Of a stretch of DNA of 64,000 nucleotides, positions 42,732 to 54,970 are shown piece by piece. The translations under genes were made by a program, and so were the position numbers. The stretch is from Candidatus Altimarinota bacterium (GTDB lineage: Bacteria > Patescibacteriota > Gracilibacteria > BD1-5 > UBA2023), in contig JACMPW010000015.1 of NCBI GenBank assembly GCA_014377305.1, positions 100,815-164,814 of the forward strand, in the 5' to 3' direction. Position 1 is the first letter of the stretch; the number at the start of each line of letters is the position of its first letter. Under the pieces are notes generated by a model. The model made no database searches. It saw nothing but the letters and a program-made list of their open reading frames with translations, and was not told where the DNA came from.

Positions 42732-45311
42732 ATGGAGCTCAAAAAATACCAAACCAAAGTCATCGATGACTTCAAAAAATATCTCGCATACCTCAGTGTA
42801 GCTACGAGTCCACGGGAAGCCTATGACAAGTATTGGCTCTCTCGATCTGTTGCCAACCCTGATCCATACACCGAGCGAGTCCCTGGTTGTCCATATGTAT
42901 CACTGAAGGTACCAACTGCATGAGGAAAGACCTATCTCGCCGTACATGCCCTCGCCGAGATACTCGAAGATAGTATACCGAACGAGCCGAGAGTGGTACT
43001 TTGGATAGTGCCGTGGGATACGATCCTCACGCAGACGATCGCAAGCCTGAGAGACAAGGATCATCCCTATCGTCGTCGGCTCGATACTCAGTTCAGTGGC
43101 AAGGTAGAGATCTACGACAAGCAATCTGTTCTCATGGGAGCGGGATTCACCCCTGCATCGATACGAGACCAAGTATCTATCATCGTCCTTTCGATGGCGT
43201 CATTTCGTCGGCAGAACAAGGAATGACTCAAGTCATTTCAGGAGAACGGACAACTTGCTGGATTTGCAGATCAGTATAAGGATGCGGGTAAGCGAATTGG
43301 TATGATCGAGTGAGTCGATGATACGGCACTGGCTCAGGTATTCAACCGTCTCCATCCTGTCATGATCATCGATGAGAGCCATCGTGCTGAGGCACCACTC
43401 TCGGTCGAGACACTCGTACACCTGAATCCGAGATTCATCCTTGGACTCACTGCCACACCGAAGAGAGATGCCAATATAGTATCTTTTGTGAATGCACTGG
43501 ATCTCAAAAAAGAAGAGATGGTAAAACTCCCCGTCATAGCCAAACATGTACAGACCAAAGATGAAGTCATAACTCAGTCCGTACACCTCCGCAATACTCT
43601 CGAAGTACAAGCCAAGCTCCTCGAAGTAAAAGGAGGGAGATACATACGACCTATCGTACTCTTCCAAGCAGAAAGCAAAAATAAAACCGATGTCATTGAC
43701 TACGACAAGATCAAGGATAACCTCATATCATGAGGGATACCCGAGGAGCAGATCGCGATCAAGGTAGCAGCTCGTGACGATCTCTCTGGAGTCGATCTCC
43801 TGTCGCGGGATTGTCCAGTCAGATATATCATCACCGTGAATGCACTCAAAGAGTGATGGGATTGTCCATTTGCCTGTATACTCGCCTCGATCGCCAATCG
43901 CACGAGTGTGACGGATGTCACTCAGATCATAGGGCGGATACTGAGACAACCGTATGCCAAGCGAGTTGAGGTATCAGCACTCAATCTATCATATGTATTC
44001 TCATCATCCATAGACTTTGCCAAGACGGTCGATAGCATCATCACCTGACTCATCGAGTGAGGATTCGAACAGTCGGATGTTGTCACAATGGACACTATAG
44101 GGGATAGAGAGATAGTCGACCCTATAATCGCAGAACTCGGCCATGCAGAGCAGATAGTGCTCTCAGAAGAGAGCGATATCGAAGACTTCACTCTCACACT
44201 CACAGAGTCATTAGGTGGGGTATCTGTATCTGAGACTCCTGAGACACACGAGATGATGGTTGAGGCAGAGAAACAAGATATTGGCCTCATGAGACAAGCA
44301 GAGAGAAACACTGGGGTTGATGTCCCACTCGAATATCAGGATCGAACAGCTGGATATGCGTTACGCTCAGATATCAGAGATCTCGTAGAGTCAATCGCTC
44401 TCCCTGAGTTCTACCTCGATGCGAAGATGGGACTCTTCTGAGATAGATTCAAGCTCGGTATGGGAGGTCTCCTCGATGGATTCAGCCTGGCGAACTCAGA
44501 CTCTCATATCACATTCGATACTATCGATGAGGAGATATTCACTATCGATGTGGATACTGAGAACCATGTACGATACAGACATACTTCTCCAGAACTCCAG
44601 CAATATATCCTCAGTTATATCGACTCGCTCCCTCAGGCAGAGCAGATCGAGTATGTTGTACGGATCGTATGCAATGAGATCGGCAAGCGGACAGAGGTCG
44701 ATGCCAAGGATATATTCTCCTATGTGAATCGCATACTCTCATGAGCGAGTGCGACACAGATAGGGCAGATCAAAAAGTCTCCTCTTGGGCTCGCATCTCA
44801 GATCAGGAACAAGATTGAGTCACTCGAAGAGGCCTATATGAAAAAACGATTCTTCGAACTCGTAGATAGTGGGAAACTCATCACCGAAGGTGCATGGAAA
44901 TTCCCGACCAAGATATTCCCCCTGGAACTTTCACCGAGTCTGAGTGGATCATTATTCGAAAGAGAGGGCTCTATGAGTGAGTTCGAGAGAAAGATGATCG
45001 AGAAGATCTCATCACTTGAGAATATCACTTTTTGGCATAGGAATGAGTCAAGGAAATGATTCTCACTCAATGGCTGGAAGAATCACTATCCAGATTTTAT
45101 CATCATGACAGCATCCTGAAGGATCATCCTCATAGAAACCAAGTGAGGACATCTCGATGGGAAAGATAGTGAAGAGAAGATCGCACTCGGAAAGGCTTGG
45201 GCAGGACTTGGATGAAGTAAGTACAGGTATTTTATGGTATTTAGTGAAGAAAATATCATCCCAGGCTCCTATTCTGTGAACCAAGTGTGTGATATCATAA
45301 GAGGTCTCTAG
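42732..45311 (+). CDS. Type III restriction enzyme helicase/nuclease subunit (Res-like)
   Basis: An 859-residue superfamily 2 helicase with a nuclease end. Motif I is VPTAGGKTYLA (its first Gly is UGA), motif II IIDESHRAEAP, motif III GLTATPKRD and motif VI IIGRILRQPYA, where CGG encodes the first Arg. The C-terminus carries a PD-(D/E)xK nuclease site: HYPDFIIMTASGRIILIETK. In type III systems Res cleaves DNA after two-site recognition by Mod. It lies 30 bases after the broken Mod gene. If Mod is dead, cleavage specificity would be lost or supplied elsewhere, so the cassette may be decaying or work differently. Confidence 0.88.
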
Positions 45312-45413
45312 ATAATTGTATACAAAATATACAATACTATATACTTCTTGCAAGGGATTTTTCTTTTCATATACTGATATCTGAATATAGTGTGTTCATA
45401 TTTTTCACTACTT

Positions 45414-46256
45414 ATGACTCGACACGATAGTATCGCTCTCTTCGAGAGCACAGAGATCCGCAAGGTATGGCACGAGGGGCAATGGTATTTTTCTATGGGG
45501 GATATCATATTCGCACTCACAGACTCGAGTGATGTAGCACAGTATGTCAAAAAGATGCGTTCTCGTGATCCCATTCTGCAAAACAACTGGGGTACAATCT
45601 GTACCCCCCTTGAGATGATAACAAAAGATGGAAAGAAACGCAAAATACAAACAGCCAATACTGAGGGGATTCTCCGTATCATCCAATCAGTACCCAGTCC
45701 CAGGGCTGAACCGTTCAAACAATGGCTCGCCAAGGTCGGATATGAGCGGATACAGGAGATAGAGGATCCTGAGCTCGCACAACAGCGGATGAAGGCACTC
45801 TACGAGCAGAAGTGATATCCAGCTGACTGGATCGATAAGCGACTGCGTGGGATCGCTATCAGGCAAAATCTCACCGATGAGTGGCGGGAGCGAGGCATCA
45901 CCGAGCAGAGAGACTATGCGATACTCACGGCTGAGATATCTCGTGCGACATTCGGGATGACTCCGAGTGAATACAAGGAGTACAAAAATCTCCCGACAAA
46001 ATCCAAAACTAATCTCAGGGATCATATGACTGATCTCGAGCTCATATTCACGATGCTCGGGGAGCGAGTGACTACTGAGCTCTCTGCGAATGAGCAACCC
46101 GAGTGACTCCCAGAGAATCAGACAGTAGCCAAGAGGGGAGGGCGAGTCGCGGGCAACGCACGCCTCGAAACAGAGAAAGAACTCGGACGGAGTGTGATCA
46201 CTCCAGAGAACTATCTCGGCGATAGCAAAAAGAAAACCCTACCAGAGAATAAATAA
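45414..46256 (+). CDS. Bro-N domain protein
   Basis: A 280-residue protein with an N-terminal Bro-N-type DNA-binding domain: IRKVWHEGQWYFSMGDIIFA, then DVAQYVKKMRSRDP and TANTEGILRIIQSVPSPRAE. The C-terminal domain continues KGYPADWIDKRLRGIAIR and ISRATFGMTPSEYKEY, a pair known from phage antirepressors and DinD-like proteins. Two UGA glycines. It follows the restriction gene by about 100 bases and ends at a terminator, closing the island. It may regulate the cassette or be a phage remnant. Confidence 0.8.
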
Positions 46257-46267
46257 TCCATTTTATC

Positions 46268-46303
46268 AAAAACTCCCAGAAAATATCTCTGAGAGTTTTT
46301 TTT
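46268..46303 (+). terminator. Terminator after the Bro-N gene
   Basis: Stem AAAAACTC/GAGTTTTT around a 17-base loop, T-run of eight. Confidence 0.8.
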
Positions 46304-46444
46304 ATACATTCCTTAGTTTCACTGATCCCTCCGTCTGCGTCACTGAGGAATCTGTCTTTGTTTTGTCTTAGTAGGAATACATTTCCTATATATATTGATC
46401 CAGCAGACTGGCTGTTAACAATTATTTTTTTACCCTATACAGAG

Positions 46445-46801
46445 ATGGACTCATACAACTCTCCCAGCACCAAGCCACTCTATCGTGGCACTCAGATCGT
46501 CTGGTATATTCTCGGTATCGTAGAGGTGTTACTTATATTTCGAGTTATACTCAAGATATTAGATGCCAATAGTGCCGCTTGATTCACTCGTTTTATCTAT
46601 GAGATAACCGATCCTTTTGCATCACCGTTTCTTCGGGTATTTAGTATCACACAGATTCAGGGGAGTATTATTGAGTGGACAACATTTCTGGCGATGTTTG
46701 TATACTGGGTAGTTGCTATAGCGATCATCAATCTGTTCCTGATGGGAAAGACTATATCAACACCAGAGGCTGCAGAAAAACTCGATAGACAAGAAATGTA
46801 G
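46445..46801 (+). CDS. YggT family membrane protein
   Basis: A 118-residue protein with two membrane helices (IVWYILGIVEVLLIFRVIL and TTFLAMFVYWVVAIAIINLF) flanking a loop with YEITDPFASPFLRVF. The motif R...K....N....F....Y..T.P...P is the YggT signature, linked to cell shape or osmotic tolerance. One UGA (SAAGFTRF). The N-terminal KPLYRGTQIVW is longer than the usual YggT start. It ends in front of the terminator shared with dnaE. Confidence 0.82.
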
Positions 46802-46822
46802 AAGATCCTGAATATATTATAA

Positions 46823-46852
46823 AAATCGCCCTCCAATGATGGAGGGGGATTT
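46823..46852. terminator. Terminator between yggT-like gene and dnaE
   Basis: Stem AAATC(G)CCCTCC/GGAGGG(G)GATTT with a 6-base loop; convergent genes on each side. Confidence 0.8.
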
Positions 46853-46853
46853 T

Positions 46854-49800
46854 CTATACGTTCTTCATCTTCACCCACTCTGCGAGCTTCTCTGTATCCT
46901 CGATAGTGAACTTCGTATTTTTCTCTATACCACTGACTCTGATCCACACTGGGACGAGTCAGATATCGAGAGTTCCGAGATAGTCCTTGAGATCGAGCAG
47001 ATCATCCTTGGTCCAGTAGGGAGGGATATCGATATAGTAGTTCGAGTTATCCTGTGCCATGTGTTGCACTGGGGCATCTGGTGATATCGATAGAGATCCC
47101 TCATCATTCCTTCACTTCATCTTGGGATCTACTACACCCGCGAAGTCCCGGAACTGTGATATCGAGAACGACTTGATAGCGTCTTTCGCGGATCACTTTT
47201 TGGCGAATCAGGCTCCTGGCGATACCGATATCTCATCTCGCTCGGTATCATACTTCACCCGTCACTCGATGATGAGGATACGATCCTCCTCGACCTTGCT
47301 CACATACGCGTCATAGTCACGGGAGAATATCACCAGACGCAGATCGAATCCAGCACTCTCCATCGTAGCCATGAGCATCATACCACCCGTCTTGGTCTGT
47401 ATCTTGCGGATACCTGTCACGAGACCGATGACAGTTGCATTCACCGTCTCGTCTTCTTTTTCTACCTCCATATGCTGGAGTATCTCTGCCTGACTCGGCA
47501 TATCAGCCATATCATCGATCGGAGGAGGGGAGTCGGGATCTAGATTTTGTCATACTGACACAGGCAGTATCTGCTCAATTTCATTTTCAGGAGATCAACC
47601 TTGTTGTATATCTCATCACTCCTCAGTTCGATCCACCATATCTGGATCAACCATCGTCACAGGTACTATCTCTTTGCGTTTCTCGAGCCACTCATATATC
47701 TTACCGATATTTTTTGACTTCGCCCTGATCCAGTCATGAGTCCCATCGAGTGGATGTCCAGAGACTGGATACCCTATCATTGCCTTTTCTCACTTCATCC
47801 GCTCTTCGAATGTCATCTCAGTTTTGGATTTTTCGAGTTCAAAATGTACTCCTGCATGCGTATCGCTCGAGAGTCCGTCAAAGAGACCCATCTGTGAGGT
47901 TTCGCGTTTTGACTCAATCTCTTTGAGATAAGCGGTCATCTTCACGATACTCGCGAGGAGACTATTGCGTTCACCGAAGTCATCGAGGGCTCCCGAGTAG
48001 ATGAGTGACTCGAGGGACTTCTTATTGATCACATCACCCCCAGTTCGCTCGATGAGATCATCGATACTCGTGAATTTAGCTTCTTTTACTCTATTGCGAA
48101 TAGTTGTGATAGGGCCATCACCCAGACCCTTGATAGCTGTCAGACCGAATCGGATCGTAGTAGCATCCACATAGGTGAAGTGCTTGCGAGACTGGTTGAT
48201 ATCTGGTGGCAATATCCGAACTCACTTCGCAGTTGCCTCACCGATCTCCATACGGATACGATCCATATCTTCTTCGTCAGACACCATGAGGGCCACGCTG
48301 AACTCTGTCGGGTAGTAGGTCTTCATATAGGCAGTCTGATAGGCGATCATCGAGTAGCAGGCGGCATGCGACTTATTGAATCCGTATCCAGCAAATGGCT
48401 CGATGATCTCATCGAATATATAGATCGCAAGATCTTCCTTATGTCATTGCTCATGAGCGGCTCCGATGAACTTGTCCCGCTGCTCCATGAGGAGATCGAG
48501 TTTCTTTTTACCGATAGCTCGTCTGAGGATATCCGCCTCACCGAGGGAGAATCCAGCGAACGCCTGTACCAGCTGCATGATCTGCTCCTGATAGACCGCG
48601 ATACCGTATGTCGGCTTCAGGATGGCTTCGAGAGAGGGGTGTGGATACTCGACGATCTTGCGACCGAACTTGCGATCGATGAACTCTGGGATATAGGCAA
48701 GTGGCCCAGGACGGTAGAGCGACACCATCGCAATGAGATCTTCGAAACTCGACGGCTTGAGCTCCTTGAGATATCTCCGCATACCGTCAGACTCGAACTG
48801 GAATACTCCGGTCATATCTCCTTCACCAAACAGAGCCAAGACTTTTGGATCTTCGAAATCTATTTTGAGTAGATCTACTCGGATATCATGTTCATCTCTC
48901 ACGATCCGTACCGCTCGATCCAATATGGCGAGATTTCGCAGTCCGAGAAAGTCCATCTTCAGGAGGCCGAGAGCCTCGAGTGGATGAGCCGAGAACTGTG
49001 TCACCGTCGTAGTCGGATCCTTCGGAGGTGGTTGAAGTGGACAAAAATTGGTCATCGGCTCAGGGGCGATGATCACGGCACATGCATGGACTCCGAGCTG
49101 TCGGACGGTTCACTCGAGGCGGATCGCCGCATCGATCACTTTCGTATAGACTCCACCTTCTTCGTAGACTTTTTTGAACTCATTGGACTCTTCGAGAGCC
49201 TGACGCAGAGTGATACCAGGACGAGCGGGGATCATCTTGGCGAATATGTTCATCTCTTCGAACGGGACACCGAGGGCTCGACCCGCATCCTTCACCGCTG
49301 CACGAGCAGCGAGAGTACCGAACGTACATACCTGAGTCACACGATCAGCTCCGTACTTGGCTCTGACATAGACGAGTACCTGATCTCGACCCTCATCAGA
49401 GAAGTCGACATCGATATCTGGCATCGAGACACGGGCAGGATTGAGAAATCGCTCAAAAAGGAGTCCATACCGGAGTGGATCGATATCCGTGATTCCTGAG
49501 AGGTAAGCGAGTATCGCTCCTGCTGCAGATCCACGACCTGGACCGACTGGTACACCATTGTTCTTGCCATAGCGGATAAAGTCTGCCACGATACAAAAAT
49601 ATCCATTGAACCCCATCAGCTCAACCACAGCGAGTTCATACTCGAGACGACGGATGATATTTTTCTTTTCATCACTCCAATTGGCGATGAGTGATTTTTT
49701 TTCTTCGCTATAGTATGATTCAGCGAGTGTATACAATTCTTCTACCGATCGATCTGATATTTTTTTCTCTGATTTTACTATTGCGATCTTGTGCAACAGG

Positions 49801-50837
49801 ATATCTTGTTCGATAGGAGAGAGTCAGAACTCATATCGGAAATTGAGCCCTTCGATACACATCACTCGCAGGAGCCACTCCTCAGTACCGAGTGTCTGAT
49901 AGATATTTTCTGTAGTATTTTTATTTTCTATTTCTTTTTTGTACTCTTCATATCTCACGAGTTCGTCGTGTGAAAGTGGAAATACTGGAATCTTGTATCA
50001 ACCACTATCGATATGGAGGTCGATCATGCTCGCGATCTTCGCTGTATTCAAGTATGCCTTGGGTGCATAGACAAATATCTCTTCCATCTCACGATCTGAT
50101 CTCACGCAGTAGTCACCGTTCATCAGAGTGGCTCGGTCTGGATCATCGAGAGCTCGTCCAGATGCCACTGATGACATCATATCCTGTACTCCTGCATCAT
50201 CAGGAGTGAGATAGTAGCTGTTGTTCGTAGCTACATACTGATATCCACGAGCCTTGGACAATCTGAGAATTGTTTCGTTGATACTCGCTTGCATCGCCCT
50301 ATCTGGGTGTTCCTGGAGCTCGAGATAGTAGCACTCAGCACCAAAAATCCCAATATAGTACTCGATCCGCTCACAGATATAGGCATCTGATTTGCCCGTG
50401 ATGATATGTTGTCATATCTCTCCATACATCGATCCAGAGAGAGCAATGATATCTGCACTATACTCCTCGAGGAGAGCAAAATCAATACGAGGTCGCCCAT
50501 TGTAGTATCATTCGAGTTGTGATAGCGTGACGAGCTGGATGAGGTTCTTGTAGCCAGCATAGTTGCGAGCGAGGAGCACGATCTCGTAGATCTCATTATC
50601 CTTATCTCGATTCGATCGTCATTTTTTGGACAAGAGGAACTCAACTCAGATGATAGGCTGGATCTGATGTTTGATGCACGCCTCATAGAACTCAAATGCT
50701 CCATACATATTACCCGCATCAGTGATAGCAATAGCTGTCTGACCGAGCTCTTTGGCTCGTTTCACGAGTCGCTCAGGATCTCCGAGTGCCTGTTGGAAAG
50801 TATAGTGAGTATGCGTATGCAGATGGACGAATGACAT
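46854..50837 (-). CDS. dnaE: DNA polymerase III alpha subunit
   Basis: Replicative polymerase subunit, 1327 residues. It starts with the PHP domain (MSFVHLHTHTHYTFQ; ITDAGNMYGAFEFYEA), followed by the C-family polymerase core. The catalytic acidic motif is PDIDVDFSDEGRDQV and the fingers contain VGPGRGSAAGAILAYL. A helix-hairpin-helix region (TAIKGLGDGPITTIRN) and a C-terminal OB fold (ATVIGLVTGIRKIQTKTGG) follow. Many UGA codons split it in standard code. Length and domain order are those of DnaE1, not PolC. Monocistronic and convergent with the yggT-like gene. CPR DnaE proteins usually supply the only replicative polymerase. Confidence 0.95.
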
Positions 50838-50887
50838 ACACGAGAGTATATGAAAAAGTGAAAGAAATACAAAAAAGAGTCAGATAT

Positions 50888-50916
50888 TTGCATTTTGTTT
50901 CGAAGACTGCTATGAT
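50888..50916 (+). promoter_or_regulatory. Promoter of the 50945 gene
   Basis: TTGCAT (50888-50893), 17-base spacer, TATGAT (50911-50916), 28 bases before the ATG. Confidence 0.5.
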
Positions 50917-50944
50917 AACAGTATAGTTCTTAACTCAAGTCACT

Positions 50945-51667
50945 ATGTCACTATTTGATGATCTCTTGAAGCAATCAGCTCCAAAAACACAATCCTCTGG
51001 ACAAACATGAGGAAACCCTCCACAAGATGACCCACTCGTCGCAATCTCTCCGATCACTATCAGTGATGCAACTCCGATGGTATCCGTAGTAGATATCGTA
51101 CAGCCTCCGATCGAGGTACCTGCAGGTACACCGATGCAGATCACCGAGAGCAATGACTCGATCATCATCGATGAGTCAGTACCAGAAATAACAATAACAG
51201 CACCGATCCAATCTCAGGAATATATCAATCCTGTGACTACAGCTGATGCTAGCGTTGCTGAGACCTCGATACTGTTTGATATGACAGATTCGTCTACACC
51301 ATCTCTCATAGATACAATAGCTCTCGATACTCCTGAAACAGATTCATCAGAACTCTTCGATACACCTGCTTCTCAAAAAGCAGTTGAACTAGTATTTCAT
51401 GATACCAATACCTATATCGATCATGCTATCGAAGAAGTGTCTGACCTGATCAAGGGTATCGATGTTGAAGATGCAACGACACTCGCCGCTGAAAATGAGC
51501 ATAGACGACAAAAAGAACACTTTGCAGAACTCGAGGTCGCCGATGAGGTAACGCATCAAAAACATCTCGAAGAACGAGCTCACGCCGAAAAGATGAAAAA
51601 ATATCTCGAAAAAGAACAAGGAGCCACTCTCAAAAAGAATGAAGAAAAAGAAGCAGTTTCTGCATAG
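50945..51667 (+). CDS. Acidic disordered protein with C-terminal coiled coil
   Basis: A 240-residue protein, MSLFDDLLKQSAPKTQ at the start, a Pro/Thr/Ile/Asp-rich disordered middle, and a charged coiled-coil end (RRQKEHFAELEVADEVTHQK and on). There is no signal peptide or known domain. The plan mirrors the 22426 gene, including the M-x-L-F-D start. Two UGA glycines occur at residues 21-25. Its own promoter and a strong terminator show that it is expressed as a single gene between dnaE and rpoD. Possibly a structural or tethering protein. Confidence 0.75.
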
Positions 51668-51672
51668 TCTCA

Positions 51673-51724
51673 ATATACAAAAAATCCTTGTTGCAAGTAA
51701 TTGCAACAAGGATTTTTTGTATAT
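51673..51724. terminator. Perfect 24-bp bidirectional terminator
   Basis: Arms 51673-51696 and 51701-51724 are perfect complements around loop GTAA, with A-run and T-run inside the stem. It separates convergent genes, one being rpoD. Confidence 0.9.
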
Positions 51725-51725
51725 A

Positions 51726-53180
51726 TTAGTGAAAAAATCGGATACGATCAGCACTCGGATGAGTACGGAGTTTCTCGAGAGTCTTCGCCTCTATCTGACG
51801 AACTCGTTCACGTGTCACACCGAATTCTCGTCCTACCTCTTCGAGGGTATGCATATCACCACCATCGAGACCGAACCGCATCACTACAATCTTTTTCTCA
51901 CGAGGAGTGAGGAAATCGAGCATCTCATACAGATTTTCTTTGAGGATGGCGAGATTGGTCGCCTTCTCTGGAGTGAGATACTTGTCATCTTCGACGAAGT
52001 CACCGAGTGTCGTATCCTCTTCTCCACCAACAGGGGAGTCGAGTGAGAGGATATCCTGTGATATACGCATGATCTGACGAACCTTGCGGACGTCCATATC
52101 CAACTCGAGTGCGAGCTCCTCCATGAGTGGCTCACGAGCGAGCTCCTGAGTGAGACGACGATACGTATGATTGAACTTGTTGATCGTCTCAACCATATGG
52201 ACTGGGACTCGGATCGTGCGAGCCTGATCTGCTATAGCACGAGTGACACCCTGACGGATCCACCATGTTGCGTAGGTAGAGAACTTGAATCCTCGATCCG
52301 GATCAAACTTGTCCACAGCCCGAAAGAGTCCCACATTGCCCTCTTGAACGAGATCGAGGAGTCCGAGTCATCGTCCCATATACTTCTTGGCAATAGATAC
52401 CACGAGACGGAGATTGGCCTCGGCGAGTCTCTTGCGAGCTTCCTGATCTCATTGTTGTATGAGATGACCGAGTCTGACTTCTTCATCCGCATCTATGAGA
52501 GAGAATCGTCCGATCTCATTGAGATACATACGGATCGAGTCATCAGATATTTCTGAGAGGTCGATTTCATCTTTCTTTTTACCTGCATCCTTGAACACAT
52601 CCTCTTGATCGAGTGAGTCTACGAGTTCGATATGGAGCTTCGCAAGACGAGAAAACACCTCATCCATCATCTCGATATCATCACCTGGGGGCAATGCTGA
52701 TATGACCTCATCATAGACAAGTCGTCATTCTGCTTTTCATTTTTTGATGAGGAGTTGGAGATCTGGAGTGAGTCCATCGAGGAATTCTTGTGGAACTGTC
52801 ACATCGATAAATTTTTTGAGTGTTTTTTGACGACGCTTGTCCGTGAGAAAATCTTTTGGAGCCTTATAGGAATCTTTTTTCTTATTATCACCATCTTCAT
52901 TTTCTTCGTCTTCATTTTCTTCGTCAAAATCCTCATCGTCATCATCATTGAAAGCATCATCAAAATCTCTCTCAATAATTGGATCCATATCATCATCCTC
53001 ATCTTCTGACTTATCTCGTTTTAAGATGAATTCTTTAACTTTATCCTCTTTGATAGGAAGTGGTTTCGTTGGCTCGAGTACTGTGAGATCGGCAAGATCG
53101 ATAGCCGAAAGGTCGATGCGAGAAAGATCGATTTCTTCTATTTGTGAATCGTCGTGAGCTGGCTTTTTTGCTTTAGTCAT
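51726..53180 (-). CDS. rpoD: Principal RNA polymerase sigma factor (sigma-70/RpoD)
   Basis: Housekeeping sigma factor, 484 residues. An acidic N-terminal tract with long Asp/Glu runs stands in the place of region 1.1. Region 1.2 lies near [17 protein letters not shown], region 2 contains [17 protein letters not shown], region 3 follows, and region 4 ends in [20 protein letters not shown] and [14 protein letters not shown]. The start ATG 53180 gives [11 protein letters not shown]; it lacks a Shine-Dalgarno site, and CTCCTTTCC precedes it. It lies 46 bases downstream of dnaG, the conserved dnaG-rpoD pair. UGA glycines occur in the linker, for example in the segment before region 2.4. Confidence 0.95.
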
Positions 53181-53226
53181 GGAAAGGAGCTTATGATTTA
53201 GAACTTCTACTAGATACAATTGATAG

Positions 53227-54960
53227 TTATTTGAGTCAGAGAAGTTTTTCTTTTTTGGCGAATTCTGATCTGAGGATATATACCTCATCACTATCCGGAT
53301 CGAGACCTATGAGTTTTTGATTCTTTTCACAGGTGAGGAGGAGGACATGGAGCCCTCGGAGCAAGTCTCGAAAAGATCTCTCTATGAGCTCAGGATTGGC
53401 ATCTATATGATCCGACTCGAGATGGAGATCGATGATACGGAGCATCTGCGTATCATCCGGCTCGAGCGTGGAACAGAGAGTACGAGAGAGGAGAGTAGCA
53501 TCAGGTATAGATGTCAAATCGGCTACAGTATACACAAAATTGGCAGAAAACAAGTCCAAAAATTGGTACCGGTAAATATATCCAGCGATCAGATCAGGTA
53601 GGGAAGGAGCATACTTCTGAGACTTGGCATGGGGATTCTTATTTTCATCACTATTTTCTTTTTCTTCTGTTCTCTTTTTATCTCGTTCCCCTTCTCGTTG
53701 TTTTTGAGTGACTTCTCGTTTTACTTTTTTGTATTCACTATAGAGTATATCCATACTCACTCAGAGTACACGAGATATCTCCTGGAGATAAAAATCTACT
53801 TCGAGCTGACTCGATAATTTTACAATAATTTCGAGACACTTTTCTATGAGTTTTTTCCGTCCAATGAGTGTGGCCATATCATATTCTCGACCTCCTTCTC
53901 TCAGATAAAAATCGATTACTGAGAGAGAATCAGATCTGAGCGAGAGAAAATCTCAGCCACTCTTGATATAGTCATCAGGATCTTTGCCATTTGGGATTTG
54001 TATGATTCTAATTTCTATATCTTCATTCAACAGTTGTTCGATAGATGAGAATGTTGCCTTGACACCTGCATTATCTGAGTCTAAAGCGAGATATACCGTT
54101 TTCGCAAATCTCCGCAATAGTCGAATATGTTCCTTGGTCAGAGCCGTTCAACTGATTCCTACAGTATTATCTATACCAGCCTGGTGGAGGGTAACGGTAT
54201 CCATCTGGCCCTCAACGATGAACACTTCACTCGTTTTTGAGATAGATTGTTTCGCCAGATGCAATCCATAGAGGATAGAGCTCTTATCAAATATACTCGA
54301 TGCCGGAGAGTTGAGATATTTCGGGAGTGCATCTGTGAGGACTCGAGCGGTGAATCCTACAGTATGTCCCATCGTATTCGCAATAGGAAAGGTGATACGA
54401 CCATAGAACTTGTCTCGAGACTCCGAAACAAAGAGTCCAGAATCAATAATAAAATCAGAAAGAAATCATGAATTCTTCAGAGCAAACAAGAGATCACGAG
54501 GCGAGGATGAATATCCAAGTTGGAATTTTTTGATGGTATCAATCGAAATCTGACGATCTGTCAAATAGGCAAGTGACCCACTATTTTCTGGGAGAAATAG
54601 TGCCTGATGATACCACTCTGTAGCGAGCTTATAGAGCTTGTAGAGATCTTTTCCTCGTTCAGATTGCTCTACAGAGAATTGTGTCTGCATCTCTACTCCA
54701 GCCTCTTTAGCAAGGATCTGGATCGCCTCTCGGAAGTCGATCTTCTCGATCTCCATGAGAAAGTTGATCGGTCATCATCCCTTGCCACAGGAGAAGCAGT
54801 GAGCAATATTCTTGGTCGGAGATATGACGAATGACGGACTCTTCTCGCTATGAAATGGGCAGAGTCACTTATAGTTGACGCCTGCCTTCTTGGTAGATAC
54901 ATATCGATTGACGATATCGAGTATCTGGATACGGGATTCGATGTCTTGAGCAATTGCCAT
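53227..54960 (-). CDS. dnaG: DNA primase
   Basis: Makes RNA primers for replication; 577 residues. A CHC2 zinc finger (GLCPFHSEKSPSF ... HCFSCGKGGG) is followed by the primase core (KIDFREAIQILAKEAG) and a TOPRIM domain (SEVFIVEGQMDTVTL; ALDSDNAG). Two adjacent UGA codons encode Gly in KGGGPINFLM, aligned with the zinc-finger loop of E. coli. The C-terminal helicase-binding part is unusually rich in Lys/Glu and ends KKEKLLGLK. The apparent end KKEKLL is followed by UGA (Gly), Leu, Lys and TAA. It is first gene of the dnaG-rpoD operon. Confidence 0.95.
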
Positions 54961-54970
54961 GGAGAAAAAT

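Noticed and set aside
46303..46444. Possible small RNA between the Bro-N and yggT-like genes
   Set aside because: Only a short imperfect CACTGA repeat is visible and no stable fold or terminator was found.
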